Assembly: GCA_902826615.1 (NCBI GenBank)
Contig: CADEFN010000008.1
Location: 146,912 to 210,911 of the forward strand
Length of the DNA: 64,000 nucleotides
Direction: 5' to 3'
Source of the DNA: an uncultured Gemmatimonadota bacterium
Lineage (GTDB): Bacteria > Gemmatimonadota > Gemmatimonadetes > Gemmatimonadales > Gemmatimonadaceae
Part shown: positions 49,619 to 58,789 of the stretch, piece after piece
Layout: the number at the start of each line of letters is the position of its first letter
Position numbering within the stretch: position 1 is the first letter of the stretch
Position numbers and translations under genes: made by a program
The notes under the pieces: generated by a model
Database searches by the model: none
Seen by the model: only the letters and a program-made list of their open reading frames with translations
Told to the model about the DNA's origin: nothing

Positions 49619-50083
49619 CTACTTGGCATTGGGCCGCATCTGCTCGACGGCGTACTTCGCGTGGCAAGCTGTGCAGGTGTCATACAACACCGCGCCAGCG
49701 TTGAACACCGCAACTGTGTCGCGTGCCTCGGCCGCATCAATGGCTTTGCGACCGGCGTCGATCATGGCGAGGGTGAGGGTGGTCCATTCACCCGTATCCC
49801 GCGCGCGAGGGGGCATCAGGAGGAGATTCCCGGCCTCGGTCACCATCAGGGCGCCGTTCCTCACCGCGTCCCAGGCCTCAGCAGTTCTGGGCGATGTGTA
49901 ATGCGTCCCGGTGGAGTCCTCGATACTGCCCACCGCGTCCCAGTACACGTCTGCCGAGGGCTCGAGCACCTGTGCCATGAGGCGTTTCACATCGGCGACC
50001 GGTTGGTACGGGGGTGGTGCGGGAGGTTTATCGCAGCCGTTTGCAAGCAGAAGCACGAACAGGAGCGAGAGAGTAGGGCGCAT
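49619..50083 (-). CDS. Cytochrome c'-like lipoprotein
   Basis: 154 residues from ATG 50083. The lipobox is LLLANGCD. The mature protein is helical with a single heme motif CTACH very near the C-terminus (DTCTACHAKYAVEQMRP), which is the hallmark of cytochrome c' and c-556 four-helix bundles. The Met ligand of c-556 type is uncertain. It is an outer- or inner-membrane-anchored periplasmic heme protein likely to exchange electrons with the DUF6644 proteins encoded downstream. The divergent region 50084-50281 has no supported gene. Confidence 0.85.
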   Translation of the reverse strand: MRPTLSLLFVLLLANGCDKPPAPPPYQPVADVKRLMAQVLEPSADVYWDAVGSIEDSTGTHYTSPRTAEAWDAVRNGALMVTEAGNLLLMPPRARDTGEWTTLTLAMIDAGRKAIDAAEARDTVAVFNAGAVLYDTCTACHAKYAVEQMRPNAK

Positions 50084-50281
50084 GGCGGGAACATGGTGCG
50101 ACGACGAGTTGCCCACCAGCCTCGCGACGCGCCAACTGGTCCACGCGATCGCGGCGTATGACGAGCTCGGCAGGGGTGTGGTGTTTGCCGTGGAGCTGGC
50201 AGGTGACTTTCTTGTTCTTGACGCAGCAACGCGTGCGGTGAAGTTCGGCACTTCACCATCTCAAGCGAAACCGGAGGGGAG

Positions 50282-51151
50282 ATGCGGAAGTCGGCACCAC
50301 CGGCCCAGCCTTTGGTCGTCAAGCCACTGGACAGCGAAATCGATGTCCACGGCCTTACGCATGTCGGTCTCAAGCGCCCGACAAACCAGGATCATTTTCT
50401 GATTTGCTCCCTGCGCAAGCAACTGGAAGTGCATGCCAGCAGCCTGAGTGGTGCGCAGCTGCTGCAGGGGGGCACTGAGCGGCTCGCCTTTCTGGCCATG
50501 GTGGCGGATGGGGTTGGAGGGAGCGCCGGTGGGGAGGAGGCTTCGGAAGCGACGATCGAGTCCATCACGTCGTACCTCACGCATAGCACCCACTGCTACT
50601 ACACGGCGGACTCCGAGGACGATCAGGCCTTCATCGAGGCGCTGCAGGATGCCGCGCTGCGTTGTCATGACTCACTGCGGGAGCAGGCGTCGCGTGAAGG
50701 GCGACGCAGTGGTGCGACCACCCTCACACTCTTCATGAGTGTGTGGCCGCGTATCTACCTGCTCCAGGTCGGGGACAGCAGGTATTACCAGTTGCGTGAT
50801 GGTGCGCTGACGCAGGTGTCACGGGACCAGACCATGGCGCAGGAGCTGATTGACCGCGGGGTCCTCACTCGCTCCGATCGGGTCGCCGAACGTCTCTCGC
50901 ACACCCTCTCCAGTTCCATCGGGGGCCCGCAGTCGGATCCTGTTGTGATGGGCGTCGACAACAACTGGGGCACCGTGCATCTGCTGTGCAGCGATGGACT
51001 CACCAAGCATGTCAGCGACGAGCAGATCCGCGACCGGCTCTCGCAGATGACCTCGGCCCGTCAGGTGGCGGAAGCGCTCCTGCAGGATGCGCTGGACGGT
51101 GGCGGGAGCGACAACATCACCATCATCGTCGGTCGCGCGCACGCTCAGTAG
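50282..51151 (+). CDS. PP2C-family serine/threonine protein phosphatase
   Basis: 289 residues from ATG 50282, directly behind GGAGGGG. All metal-binding motifs of the PPM family are present: RPTNQDHF, MVADGVGGSAGGE, SGATTLTLFMS, LQVGDSRYYQLRDG, LLCSDGLTKHVSD and GGGSDNITIIVG. These Mg/Mn-dependent phosphatases reverse Hanks-type kinases in bacteria. No partner kinase is in the window. The gene ends against a convergent membrane protein gene, with a hairpin between. Confidence 0.93.
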   Translation: MRKSAPPAQPLVVKPLDSEIDVHGLTHVGLKRPTNQDHFLICSLRKQLEVHASSLSGAQLLQGGTERLAFLAMVADGVGGSAGGEEASEATIESITSYLTHSTHCYYTADSEDDQAFIEALQDAALRCHDSLREQASREGRRSGATTLTLFMSVWPRIYLLQVGDSRYYQLRDGALTQVSRDQTMAQELIDRGVLTRSDRVAERLSHTLSSSIGGPQSDPVVMGVDNNWGTVHLLCSDGLTKHVSDEQIRDRLSQMTSARQVAEALLQDALDGGGSDNITIIVGRAHAQ

Positions 51152-51177
51152 CCGTGGTGCGCGCGAGAGCGGGCCTC

Positions 51178-51204
51178 TCCCCGGGGTACGCACGACCCCG
51201 GGGA
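51178..51204. terminator. Bidirectional hairpin between convergent genes
   Basis: TCCCCGGGG (51178-51186) and CCCCGGGGA (51196-51204) form a perfect 9-bp stem with a 9-base loop, between the phosphatase and DUF2723 genes. T-runs are weak on both sides. Confidence 0.6.
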
Positions 51205-51211
51205 AATATCT

Positions 51212-53512
51212 CTACTTCTTGCCCGCTGACTCCTTCGGTGCCACGTCGAGCGGCACAGCGGGTTTCACGTCGCCAGTTGGTGCAGCCCCTTCGACCGCCG
51301 CGAAGTTGAAGAATTCGGAGATGCGTGTGGCCTGTGCAACTCGCTTGGCGTCGGCCAGCGCCTTGTCGGCACCTGCCTTGTCGCCAGTGGTCTGCAGCAT
51401 GTCATAGACCATGAAGCCGGTCTGCACGTACAGTGCGGGAATGCCCACGGAGGGTTTGTCCACCCAGCCGTCCTTCTTGATGAACGACGCTTTCCCCTTG
51501 AACACATCTTCCCACAGCGCCTTGCTGCGCTTCACATCCACAAAGCCCTCACCCGGCACCAGCAGGGTGTCGTTGCCATTGGCCGGCACGTTAGGCACCA
51601 GCCGACGCGCGAGCCCCTGCGTGATGAGGTAGGGGTCGATCCCCAGCTCGCGGCCATAGCTGCCGGCCGTGCGCGAGATGTAGATGGGGCGCACACCGCA
51701 GTTGTCCTTGATCATCTGCAGCACAAAGATGTCGGCTCGCGTGAGCACCCGCGGATCGATGCGCGCCCGGATGGTGCCGCAGGCGTCGAAGCCGACCGTA
51801 TCCTGCAGCTGGTAGGCAAGGGGAATGCTGTCCACCTGGTCGAGGGTCATCTTCACGGGAGGACCGCTCGGCTTCTTCCAGTTGCCACCGCGATAAATCG
51901 CCGGGCCGGCGGCCTCGTCGTAGTCCCGCACCGGGTTGCGGACGAGCTGCCGCGTGTACCAGTCGGTGTTGAGCAGCGACGTATTGGCCACGATCACATC
52001 GCGACGAATGCCCTCGACCTCCTGCGCATACCAGAGCGGGAAGGTGTCGTTGTCGCCGACGGTGACCAGCACGCCGTACGGCTCCACCGAGTTGAGCATA
52101 TCGTGCGCGAAGGACGCCGTGGTGTCGTCGCCCTTGCGGGTTGAGGCACCCCAATTGCCCACCATCGGCACGCAGGCAATCAGCAGGACAGGCGCCGCCA
52201 TGAGCCAGCTGCGACGCTTGGGCAGGTCGAGGGTGGCCTTCCCGAGCTTGATCTGCTCACTGCCGAGGAGTGAGGCAATGGACTCCCACACAAACACCAG
52301 ACCTAACGCGGCCCACACACTCCACGCGGAGAAACTCCACAGGTAGAAGTAGTCACGGTCACGCACCTCGCGATCCACACCGTCCCCAAGCTCAGGCGCC
52401 TGCGACGCGCCGTACTTGAAGTTCAGGTAGTAAATGAGGAGCAGCGTCATGGTGAACATGAGCGGCCCGAAGAACCAGAATGACTGCTTGTCGCGTTTCC
52501 AGTGCACCCACCCGCCAAAGAGCCCGAGCACCAGGAAGAGCGCCGCCAGTACCGCCTGGAGCGCCTGGCTCTGACCGTACGGGTCGCGCCACCACTGCCA
52601 TTTGAAGTAGAGCCACCACATCCCGACCTGCGCGCTGAAGGGCGCGTTGCGCTCGGTGACGGGAGGTTTGCCGTACTGTTCGCGATTGAAGTTGTACTTG
52701 AAGAGCTCCCAGGTACGGGCGCTGAACGTGCACTCGGCGGTGATGCCGTTGACGCACCCCGTGGGCTCGCCTTCGTTGATGAGGGGCTGGTACGCGGCCC
52801 GGATGGGCTGCGTGGCAAAGGGAGTCATGCCGATGACCAGCGCACCAACACAGGCGAGCACGAGCTTCCAGCGAAGGAGTGTGGCAGGGCGGCGGATAAG
52901 TACGGCCAGGCCAACCGCGGGGGCGGCGAGCATGCCCGCCATGTGGTTGGCGTACCCCAGGCCCAGGATGTAGGCGATGAGGATGAGAAGTTTGTCGGCC
53001 TTGGGTCCGTCGGGGTCGTCACACCAGCGGACCGTGAGCCAGGCGCATAACGCCACGCCCACCATCGCCACGGTGTAGACCTTCTCGTTGATGACGGATT
53101 GGCTCCACACCGTGAATGCGGTGGCGCCGATCAGTGCGGCCAGCCCGCCACCAACGATGCGCTGCCACCGTTCGGCGAGCCAGCTGACCAGCACACGTTC
53201 CGTGATCAGAAACCACATGCCGGCCGAGACGGCGCTGCAAATGGCGGCCAGCAGGTTGATACGCATCGCCACACCGGGCGCGATGGGAAGGATCGAGAAA
53301 AATCGGCCCAGCAGAACGAAGAAGGGATTCCCGGGAGGATGCGGAAGCCCCATGATATAGGCGGCCGCGATGTACTCACTCGTATCCCACATGGCCGTCG
53401 ATGGACCAAGGGTGAGGATGTAGAGGAGCAGGACCAGCGCGCCCGCGCCGGCAGCGGCAAGGTACGAGGGCCGGTAATCGAGTTCGCTGGAGGACGCTGC
53501 GGCAGTTCCCAT
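51212..53512 (-). CDS. DUF2723 membrane protein (GT-C-type glycosyltransferase-like)
   Basis: 766 residues from ATG 53512. About ten to twelve membrane segments occupy residues 20-470, with the family's acidic loop TLGPSTAMWDTSEYIAAAYIMGLPHPPGNPFF near the N-terminus; the Asp is the likely catalytic residue. The large periplasmic C-terminal part contains VLVTVGDNDTFPLWYAQEVEGIRRDV, typical of DUF2723. Related proteins transfer mannose or other sugars from lipid carriers to proteins. A longer upstream frame exists, but ATG 53512 begins the conserved region. Confidence 0.9.
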   Translation of the reverse strand: MGTAAASSSELDYRPSYLAAAGAGALVLLLYILTLGPSTAMWDTSEYIAAAYIMGLPHPPGNPFFVLLGRFFSILPIAPGVAMRINLLAAICSAVSAGMWFLITERVLVSWLAERWQRIVGGGLAALIGATAFTVWSQSVINEKVYTVAMVGVALCAWLTVRWCDDPDGPKADKLLILIAYILGLGYANHMAGMLAAPAVGLAVLIRRPATLLRWKLVLACVGALVIGMTPFATQPIRAAYQPLINEGEPTGCVNGITAECTFSARTWELFKYNFNREQYGKPPVTERNAPFSAQVGMWWLYFKWQWWRDPYGQSQALQAVLAALFLVLGLFGGWVHWKRDKQSFWFFGPLMFTMTLLLIYYLNFKYGASQAPELGDGVDREVRDRDYFYLWSFSAWSVWAALGLVFVWESIASLLGSEQIKLGKATLDLPKRRSWLMAAPVLLIACVPMVGNWGASTRKGDDTTASFAHDMLNSVEPYGVLVTVGDNDTFPLWYAQEVEGIRRDVIVANTSLLNTDWYTRQLVRNPVRDYDEAAGPAIYRGGNWKKPSGPPVKMTLDQVDSIPLAYQLQDTVGFDACGTIRARIDPRVLTRADIFVLQMIKDNCGVRPIYISRTAGSYGRELGIDPYLITQGLARRLVPNVPANGNDTLLVPGEGFVDVKRSKALWEDVFKGKASFIKKDGWVDKPSVGIPALYVQTGFMVYDMLQTTGDKAGADKALADAKRVAQATRISEFFNFAAVEGAAPTGDVKPAVPLDVAPKESAGKK

Positions 53513-53680
53513 AAGTATCCGATGTGTGGCGCGACCGGTGTCCCGGTTGGTCACGAACGGACCGGGAGGGGTTCCCGGCCGGAAAGCCACGAAAGCTAAC
53601 CGCGCGCCTTGCGGGGTGGGGAGACGCGACGAGGGGATGGGGTTGGCCAGCGGAGTGTTTTCGCCCTACGTTTTGCCCCC

Positions 53681-53968
53681 ATGATCAAGAAACTGACCCG
53701 GATTACCTCCCGTGCAGCCGAGCCCCGACTCGCCGACCCCTGGAAAGAGCCGTACACGGTACGGGTGCGCTACCGAACGCACGCCCTCGTGGGCAACTGC
53801 AAGTCGCTCGCTGACGCCCGCAAAGTGGCTCTCGTGCACGTGAAAGACGTGGGAGTCCGCGACGTGTCGATCACCAAAATGGCCGACTGGCCAAGCCGTG
53901 ACCGGCTGGTGGTGGCGCGCGCCCAGTGGCTCAAGAAGACCAGCAAACTCCGCTGGACCCTGATCTGA
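53681..53968 (+). CDS. Small basic hypothetical protein
   Basis: 95 residues from ATG 53681. Basic, with no membrane segment: KKLTRITSRAAEPRLADPWKEP, then RVRYRTHALVGNCKSLADARKVALVHV and RDVSITKMADWPSRDRLVVARA, a beta-alpha-beta-beta pattern like a small RNA- or protein-binding fold. No family recognised. Confidence 0.65.
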   Translation: MIKKLTRITSRAAEPRLADPWKEPYTVRVRYRTHALVGNCKSLADARKVALVHVKDVGVRDVSITKMADWPSRDRLVVARAQWLKKTSKLRWTLI

Positions 53969-53988
53969 CCCGGCCCAGGGCGTGATCG

Positions 53989-54537
53989 CTACGCCTTTGC
54001 CTCCGGGTACTTCGTCGCGAGGCGCTCCATGGTGTTCATGTTCCTGAAGGTGACGTCGGTGCCAAAGGTGCGCTCGAACTTCACCTTGAAGAACGGGGAC
54101 TCGCTCTGCTTCGTCTGCGACGCCCAATAGAATTCGCGCCCGCTGCTGGCAAATCGATCGGCCTCACTGTCAAACTCGCGCATGCGCTTGAGTGCGCTGG
54201 CGTTCAGCGGGTCGCGGAGCAGGCCGACATTGACCACCACGGCGTTCGCCATGAACGCCGCGGGGAAGGGTTGTGTATCGCAAATGGCCCGGAGTTCCTG
54301 GCCGTTCCGCAGAAAAACCGGCACGGCGTAGCCAAGCGCCTCTTCGAGCCCCTCACCGATCGTTTTCTCACGTGAGGCCGAACTGGTGCGGCCCTTTGCT
54401 TCGAGGATCACGTTGCCGGAGGCAATAAATGTCTCGGCGCCGGGGTACCCCAGGTCCGCAAAGATCTTGCGCAGACGCTCCATGGTGACGGTGTGGCCGC
54501 CAATGTTGATCGCCTTGAGGAATGCGAAGTACCGCAC
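53989..54537 (-). CDS. DUF1697 family protein
   Basis: 182 residues from ATG 54537. Matches DUF1697 along its length: YFAFLKAINIGGHTVTMERLRKIFADLG, IASGNVILEA in the first third, then GYAVPVFLRNGQELRAI and FGTDVTFRNMNTMERLAT at the end. Typical family members are about 180 residues; the fold is two ferredoxin-like domains and the function is unknown. It lies 7 bases after purH on the same strand. Confidence 0.9.
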   Translation of the reverse strand: MRYFAFLKAINIGGHTVTMERLRKIFADLGYPGAETFIASGNVILEAKGRTSSASREKTIGEGLEEALGYAVPVFLRNGQELRAICDTQPFPAAFMANAVVVNVGLLRDPLNASALKRMREFDSEADRFASSGREFYWASQTKQSESPFFKVKFERTFGTDVTFRNMNTMERLATKYPEAKA

Positions 54538-54544
54538 GCCGCGA

Positions 54545-56077
54545 TTAGTGTCTGAAGAGGCGCTGACCCGTGAACACCATGGCGATGTTCTTCTCGTTCG
54601 CCGCGTCGATGACTTCCTGATCGCGCACCGAACCCCCGGGTTGCACCACCGCGGTCACGCCGGCATCGGCGATCTGATCGATGGAGTCGCGGAAGGGGAA
54701 GAATGCATCCGAACCTAACGATGATCCGGCCGGATCGTGGCCCACCGTCTTCGCCTTGTGAACCGCCAGGAAGGACGCATCGACTCTCGACATCTGTCCC
54801 GCGCCAATCCCGATCGTCGCGCCATCGCGGGCGAGCACAATGGCATTCGACTTGACGCTGCTGACGGCGCGCCAGGCAAAAAGGAGGTCGGCCTTTTCCG
54901 TGACCGATGGCGCACGGCGGGTCACCACGGTCCAGCCTTCGTCGCCAAGATTCGTCGGCGGACGATCCTGCACGAGCACGCCGCCCCGCACGCGCTTGAA
55001 GTCGAGCATACCCGGGGCCCATTTGGCCCGACCCTCGAGGATGCGCAGGTTCTTCTTGCGGCCGAGGATGTCGACGGCCTCGTCACTGAACGCGGGTGCG
55101 ACGATGCACTCGACAAAGAGGGTCGCAACCGCTTCTGCGAGGGTCGCGTCGACCGGAGTGGTGAAGGAGATGACGGAGCCAAAGGCCGAAGCCGGATCGC
55201 ACGCCAGTGCCTTCTGATAAGCTTCCAGTCCCGTGGCGCCAACGGCGAGGCCACAAGGCGTGGTGTGTTTGATGATCGCACACGCTGTTTCCCCGGCGAA
55301 CGGGTCGGTGGCGAGCAGCGCGCCCTCGAGGTCGAGCAGGTTGTTGAAGGAGAGTTCCTTGCCCCCCTTCTGGACAAGACCACTAAGGCCCTCGCCCTCC
55401 CGCTCCACGTAGAACGCTGCCTGCTGCCCGGGGTTCTCGCCGTAGCGCAGGGACTGACCCAGGCGCAGTGGGACGGTGATCTCCTGCGGAAATCGTTCGC
55501 CGCGCTGACCGGCAAACCAGGACGCGATGGCGGCGTCGTACGAGGCGGTGTGTGCGTACACCTTCTCTGCCAGGAGGCGGCGGAGGTCCAGATCATCATC
55601 GTGCGCTTCGAGGGCCGCCAGCACACGTCCGTAGTCGGACGGATCCACCAGGACCCAGACGCTGTCGTGGTTTTTCGCTGCCGAGCGGAGCATCGAGGGG
55701 CCGCCGATGTCGATGTTCTCGATGACCTCTTCGGCATGCACTCCCTGCTTTGACGCCGTCTGCCGGAAGGGGTAGAGGTTCACCACCACCATATCGATGG
55801 GTGCAATACCGTGTTCGGCGATGGCGCTCATGTGGGCGGGAAGGTCCCGCCGTGCCAGGAGTCCTCCATGGACAGCGGGATGCAGCGTTTTCACCCGACC
55901 GTCGAGCATCTCCGGAAAACGCGTGACGTCGGCGACGTCCGCAACGGTGAGGCCGGCGTCGCGCAGGGCGCGTGACGTTCCACCAGTGGAGAGGAGGTCC
56001 CAGCCAAGACCGGCAAGCGAACGGGCGAAGTCGACAACACCTGATTTATCTGAAACGGAAAGAAGAGCGCGTGGCAC
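54545..56077 (-). CDS. purH: Bifunctional AICAR transformylase / IMP cyclohydrolase
   Basis: 510 residues from ATG 56077, the usual length of PurH. The N-terminal IMP cyclohydrolase domain (1-190) has LLSVSDKSGVVDFA, LLSTGGTSRALRDAGL and GRVKTLHPAVHGGLLARR; the C-terminal transformylase domain has LRYGENPGQQAAFY, AIIKHTTPCGLAVG and the closing MVFTGQRLFRH. It performs the last two steps of de novo purine synthesis in the cytoplasm. purN lies 48 bases upstream on the same strand, giving a purNH pair. Confidence 0.97.
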   Translation of the reverse strand: MPRALLSVSDKSGVVDFARSLAGLGWDLLSTGGTSRALRDAGLTVADVADVTRFPEMLDGRVKTLHPAVHGGLLARRDLPAHMSAIAEHGIAPIDMVVVNLYPFRQTASKQGVHAEEVIENIDIGGPSMLRSAAKNHDSVWVLVDPSDYGRVLAALEAHDDDLDLRRLLAEKVYAHTASYDAAIASWFAGQRGERFPQEITVPLRLGQSLRYGENPGQQAAFYVEREGEGLSGLVQKGGKELSFNNLLDLEGALLATDPFAGETACAIIKHTTPCGLAVGATGLEAYQKALACDPASAFGSVISFTTPVDATLAEAVATLFVECIVAPAFSDEAVDILGRKKNLRILEGRAKWAPGMLDFKRVRGGVLVQDRPPTNLGDEGWTVVTRRAPSVTEKADLLFAWRAVSSVKSNAIVLARDGATIGIGAGQMSRVDASFLAVHKAKTVGHDPAGSSLGSDAFFPFRDSIDQIADAGVTAVVQPGGSVRDQEVIDAANEKNIAMVFTGQRLFRH

Positions 56078-56125
56078 GGAGAGGCTGGTCTGTGGTGAGG
56101 CGTGAGGGAGAGACGGCAGAGAATG

Positions 56126-56815
56126 TCAGTGTTCTTGGGGCGAAGGCCATGCGTCCGCGGCCCCCGCCTCATCACTCCCCACAAAATGCGGAAAGGCGAT
56201 GAGGTCATGCGGCGTGCGGACTCGCCCCGTGGCGTCCAGCGTGATACGTCCTGCCGCGAGTTCTGCCACCACTCGAGGGTAGAGCTGGTGTTCGATCTCC
56301 AGGACACGCACGGCGACGGTGGCGGGTGTGTCGCCGGCAAAGACCGGAATGGGCCATTGGGCGATGGTCGCGCCATGGTCGTACACCTCGTCCACGAAGT
56401 GAACGGTGGCGCCGCTGACACGCGTCCCGCTGGCCACCACGGCTTCGTGGACATGATGCCCGTACATCCCTTTGCCCCCAAACGAAGGAAGGAGGGCGGG
56501 ATGCACATTGACGATACGCCCGCGAAAGGCCTTTGTGACCGACTCGGCCACCAGGCGCATGTACCCGGCCAGCACTACGTGTGTGATCTGCCGCTCCGCA
56601 AGAATGGTGGCGAGGTCTCGTCTGGCGTCGGCATCCAGGAACAGGGCCTCGATGTCGCGGCGTCGCGCTCGTTCGAGGGCGAGGGCATCGGCCTTGTCCG
56701 ATGCCACCAGCACCACCGAGCCGGGTGCCTTGTCGCCCAGTCTGGCGAAGTAGTCGAGCAGGGCCTGGAGGTTCGATCCGCCACCCGAGGCGAGGACCGC
56801 AATGCGGGCGTTCAT
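56126..56815 (-). CDS. purN: Phosphoribosylglycinamide formyltransferase
   Basis: 229 residues from ATG 56815. The phosphate loop LASGGGSNLQALLDY is at residues 8-22, and the catalytic block VVLAGYMRLVAESVTKAF ... VNVHPALLPSFGGKGMYGHHVHEAV contains the conserved Asn and His, followed by the Asp in HFVDEVYDHG. It transfers a formyl group from 10-formyl-THF to GAR, step three of purine synthesis. A C-terminal tail of about 25 residues beyond the core is present. Confidence 0.95.
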   Translation of the reverse strand: MNARIAVLASGGGSNLQALLDYFARLGDKAPGSVVLVASDKADALALERARRRDIEALFLDADARRDLATILAERQITHVVLAGYMRLVAESVTKAFRGRIVNVHPALLPSFGGKGMYGHHVHEAVVASGTRVSGATVHFVDEVYDHGATIAQWPIPVFAGDTPATVAVRVLEIEHQLYPRVVAELAAGRITLDATGRVRTPHDLIAFPHFVGSDEAGAADAWPSPQEH

Positions 56816-56861
56816 GGCGACAGATTGTAGCGGGCTCGCGCGACGCGGGTAACCCCGAATG

Positions 56862-57425
56862 TCACGCGGGCTGATCGCTGAGCCACGCGAGATAGCGATG
56901 CACCGCTTCGCCGAGTGAATCCGCCGCCTGCGCATGGGCTTCGGCCCAGATCACGTCGGCCTCGGGTGTGTCATTGGACGGCACCAGCACGCCAAACCCG
57001 CCGAGTGTGAGCGAAGGCTCCACATCGCGACGCCGGTCGCCCACATACAGGGACCGATCGAGGCGCAGCTGCAAGGTGGCGGCCGCCTCCTGATACATCC
57101 CCGTGTTCGGTTTGCGGCACTCGCAGTAGCCCGAGACCGAGGGATGATGCGGGCAGTGGTACGACGCAGCGAGTGGGGTGCCGTTGTCGCGGAAGAGCGT
57201 TTCCACCTTCGCGCGAATGGCCTCGTATTGCGAGGGGGTGACGAGGCCCTGAGCGATGCCGCTCTGGTTGGTGACCACCACCGGAGGTATGAGGGCGCCT
57301 TGCAGTACGCGCAATGATTCAAAGGCGCCGGGAATCACCCGTACTTTGGCCGGGTCAGCCAGATAGTGCGCATCTTCGATGAGTGTACCATCCCGATCGA
57401 GGAAAGCGGCGGGGCGTAGCGTCAC
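56862..57425 (-). CDS. gmhB: D-glycero-beta-D-manno-heptose 1,7-bisphosphate 7-phosphatase-like HAD phosphatase
   Basis: 187 residues from GTG 57425, overlapping the selA stop (GTGA). HAD motifs: FLDRDGTLIED at residue 8 (nucleophile Asp, then DGT), VVTNQSGIAQG, and the final YVGDRRRDVEPS. A zinc-binding loop CPHHPSVSGYCECRKP is the signature of the GmhB group, which removes the 7-phosphate in LPS heptose biosynthesis. Related enzymes act on histidinol phosphate, so the assignment is likely but not certain. Confidence 0.88.
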   Translation of the reverse strand: MTLRPAAFLDRDGTLIEDAHYLADPAKVRVIPGAFESLRVLQGALIPPVVVTNQSGIAQGLVTPSQYEAIRAKVETLFRDNGTPLAASYHCPHHPSVSGYCECRKPNTGMYQEAAATLQLRLDRSLYVGDRRRDVEPSLTLGGFGVLVPSNDTPEADVIWAEAHAQAADSLGEAVHRYLAWLSDQPA

Positions 57426-58789
57426 GACAAGGCCTCGAGAACGGGGGTGGTGAGTGTGTCCGGCAATGGTGGCCAGACGGAGCGTGGGTCGAGCAGCAGC
57501 GTGTTGTCGGCGACGCGCCCGATAACTGGTGTTCGCCCGGTGCGCAGCCGCTCCTCCAGATTTGCGGCACCGGCGCGCAGTGCCACGGCAAAGGAGGGGA
57601 TCTGTGCCGTCGGAAAAGCTCCACCACCAACGGTCGACAGCGCCGGGACGATTTCGCCCTCGTGCCCGGCCGCCACGAGCGCGGTCAAGCAGTGTTCGGC
57701 ACGTGCGCGCACATCGCCGGGCGTCGCGGTGAGCATGTGGAGCACCGGGATGTGTTCGCGAGCGACCCGCGGGTCGCGGTAGAGCGCCAGTGTGGCCTCG
57801 AGTGCTGCCAGTGTGAGTTTGTCCACGCGGAGGGCGCGGGTGAGCGGGTTGCGGCGGCAGGCGGCGATGAGGTGAGCGGGACCGAGGATGATCCCCGCCT
57901 GCGGCCCTCCCAGGAGTTTGTCGCCACTCATGACCAGGAGGGAGTGTCCGGTGCCTAACGCCTCGCGGGCCGTGGCCTCACCCGTCAGCCCCCAGGGGGA
58001 GAGGTCGAGCATGAGGCCCGAGCCAAAATCGTGGAGCAGGGGCACACCCAGCTCGCCGGTGAGCGGGACGAGTTCCGTCGAGGTGGCCTCCGCCACGTAC
58101 CCACGCTGCTCGAAGTTGGACCGATGGACCTTGACGATCACCCCGGTGGCGGGCGATGCGGCACGCCGGTAGTCGTCGAGATGCGTGCGATTGGTGGTGC
58201 CCACTTCTCGGAGGAGGGCACCACTTTTTGCCATGATGTCGGGGACACGGAAGCTGCCACCGATTTCGATGAGCTCACCACGCGAGATTATCGCTTCCTT
58301 CCCGTCAGCAACCGTGTTGAGCGCGAGGACCAGTGCCGCCGCGCAATTGTTCACCACGAGTGCGTCCTCGGCGCCGGTCAGCTGACGCAAGAGCTGGACG
58401 GCGTGTGTGTACCGCGAGCCGCGGGTTCCGGTGGTGAGTTCGTACTCCAGGTTGGAGGCTCCACTCGCGGCAGCCTGGATGGCGGCGAGAGCCTGCGTGG
58501 CGAGTGGCGCGCGTCCGAGGTTGGTGTGGAGGACCACACCGGTTGCGTTGACGACCGGGCGCAACGAGGGGCGCTCGATGCGTTGCAGTTCGGCGGCGAT
58601 GATGGCCGCCCAGTGGTCGGGGGACTCGGGGAAGGGCGTCGTGCCGTCGCGCACCTGGCCTACGGCACTGCGTACCGCATCCGCGAGCTCGACGCGATTG
58701 GTGGGTGTGCGGAGCGACGCGACCTCGGGTTGCTCGAGGAGGACGGAGACGGCCGGGAGGCGTCGGCGTGCGTCGCTCGGGGAGCTCAC
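57422..58789 (-). CDS. selA: L-seryl-tRNA(Sec) selenium transferase
   Basis: 455 residues from ATG 58789, overlapping the stop of the upstream lipoprotein gene (ATGA). The family start (LPAVSVLLEQPEV), VVNATGVVLHTNLGRAPLA, NLEYELTTGTRGSRY, and the PLP lysine K291 in VMSGDKLLGGPQAGI are all intact. SelA, a decameric PLP enzyme, turns seryl-tRNA(Sec) into selenocysteinyl-tRNA using selenophosphate. No selB or tRNA-Sec gene is in the window, so the rest of the pathway must be elsewhere if the trait is functional. Gene order couples it with gmhB. Confidence 0.95.
   Translation of the reverse strand: MSSPSDARRRLPAVSVLLEQPEVASLRTPTNRVELADAVRSAVGQVRDGTTPFPESPDHWAAIIAAELQRIERPSLRPVVNATGVVLHTNLGRAPLATQALAAIQAAASGASNLEYELTTGTRGSRYTHAVQLLRQLTGAEDALVVNNCAAALVLALNTVADGKEAIISRGELIEIGGSFRVPDIMAKSGALLREVGTTNRTHLDDYRRAASPATGVIVKVHRSNFEQRGYVAEATSTELVPLTGELGVPLLHDFGSGLMLDLSPWGLTGEATAREALGTGHSLLVMSGDKLLGGPQAGIILGPAHLIAACRRNPLTRALRVDKLTLAALEATLALYRDPRVAREHIPVLHMLTATPGDVRARAEHCLTALVAAGHEGEIVPALSTVGGGAFPTAQIPSFAVALRAGAANLEERLRTGRTPVIGRVADNTLLLDPRSVWPPLPDTLTTPVLEALS

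Noticed and set aside
50084-50281. Plus-strand frame upstream of the PP2C gene
   Set aside because: It runs out of frame into a phosphatase gene that has all its motifs and a strong ribosome binding site; taken as a leader region.
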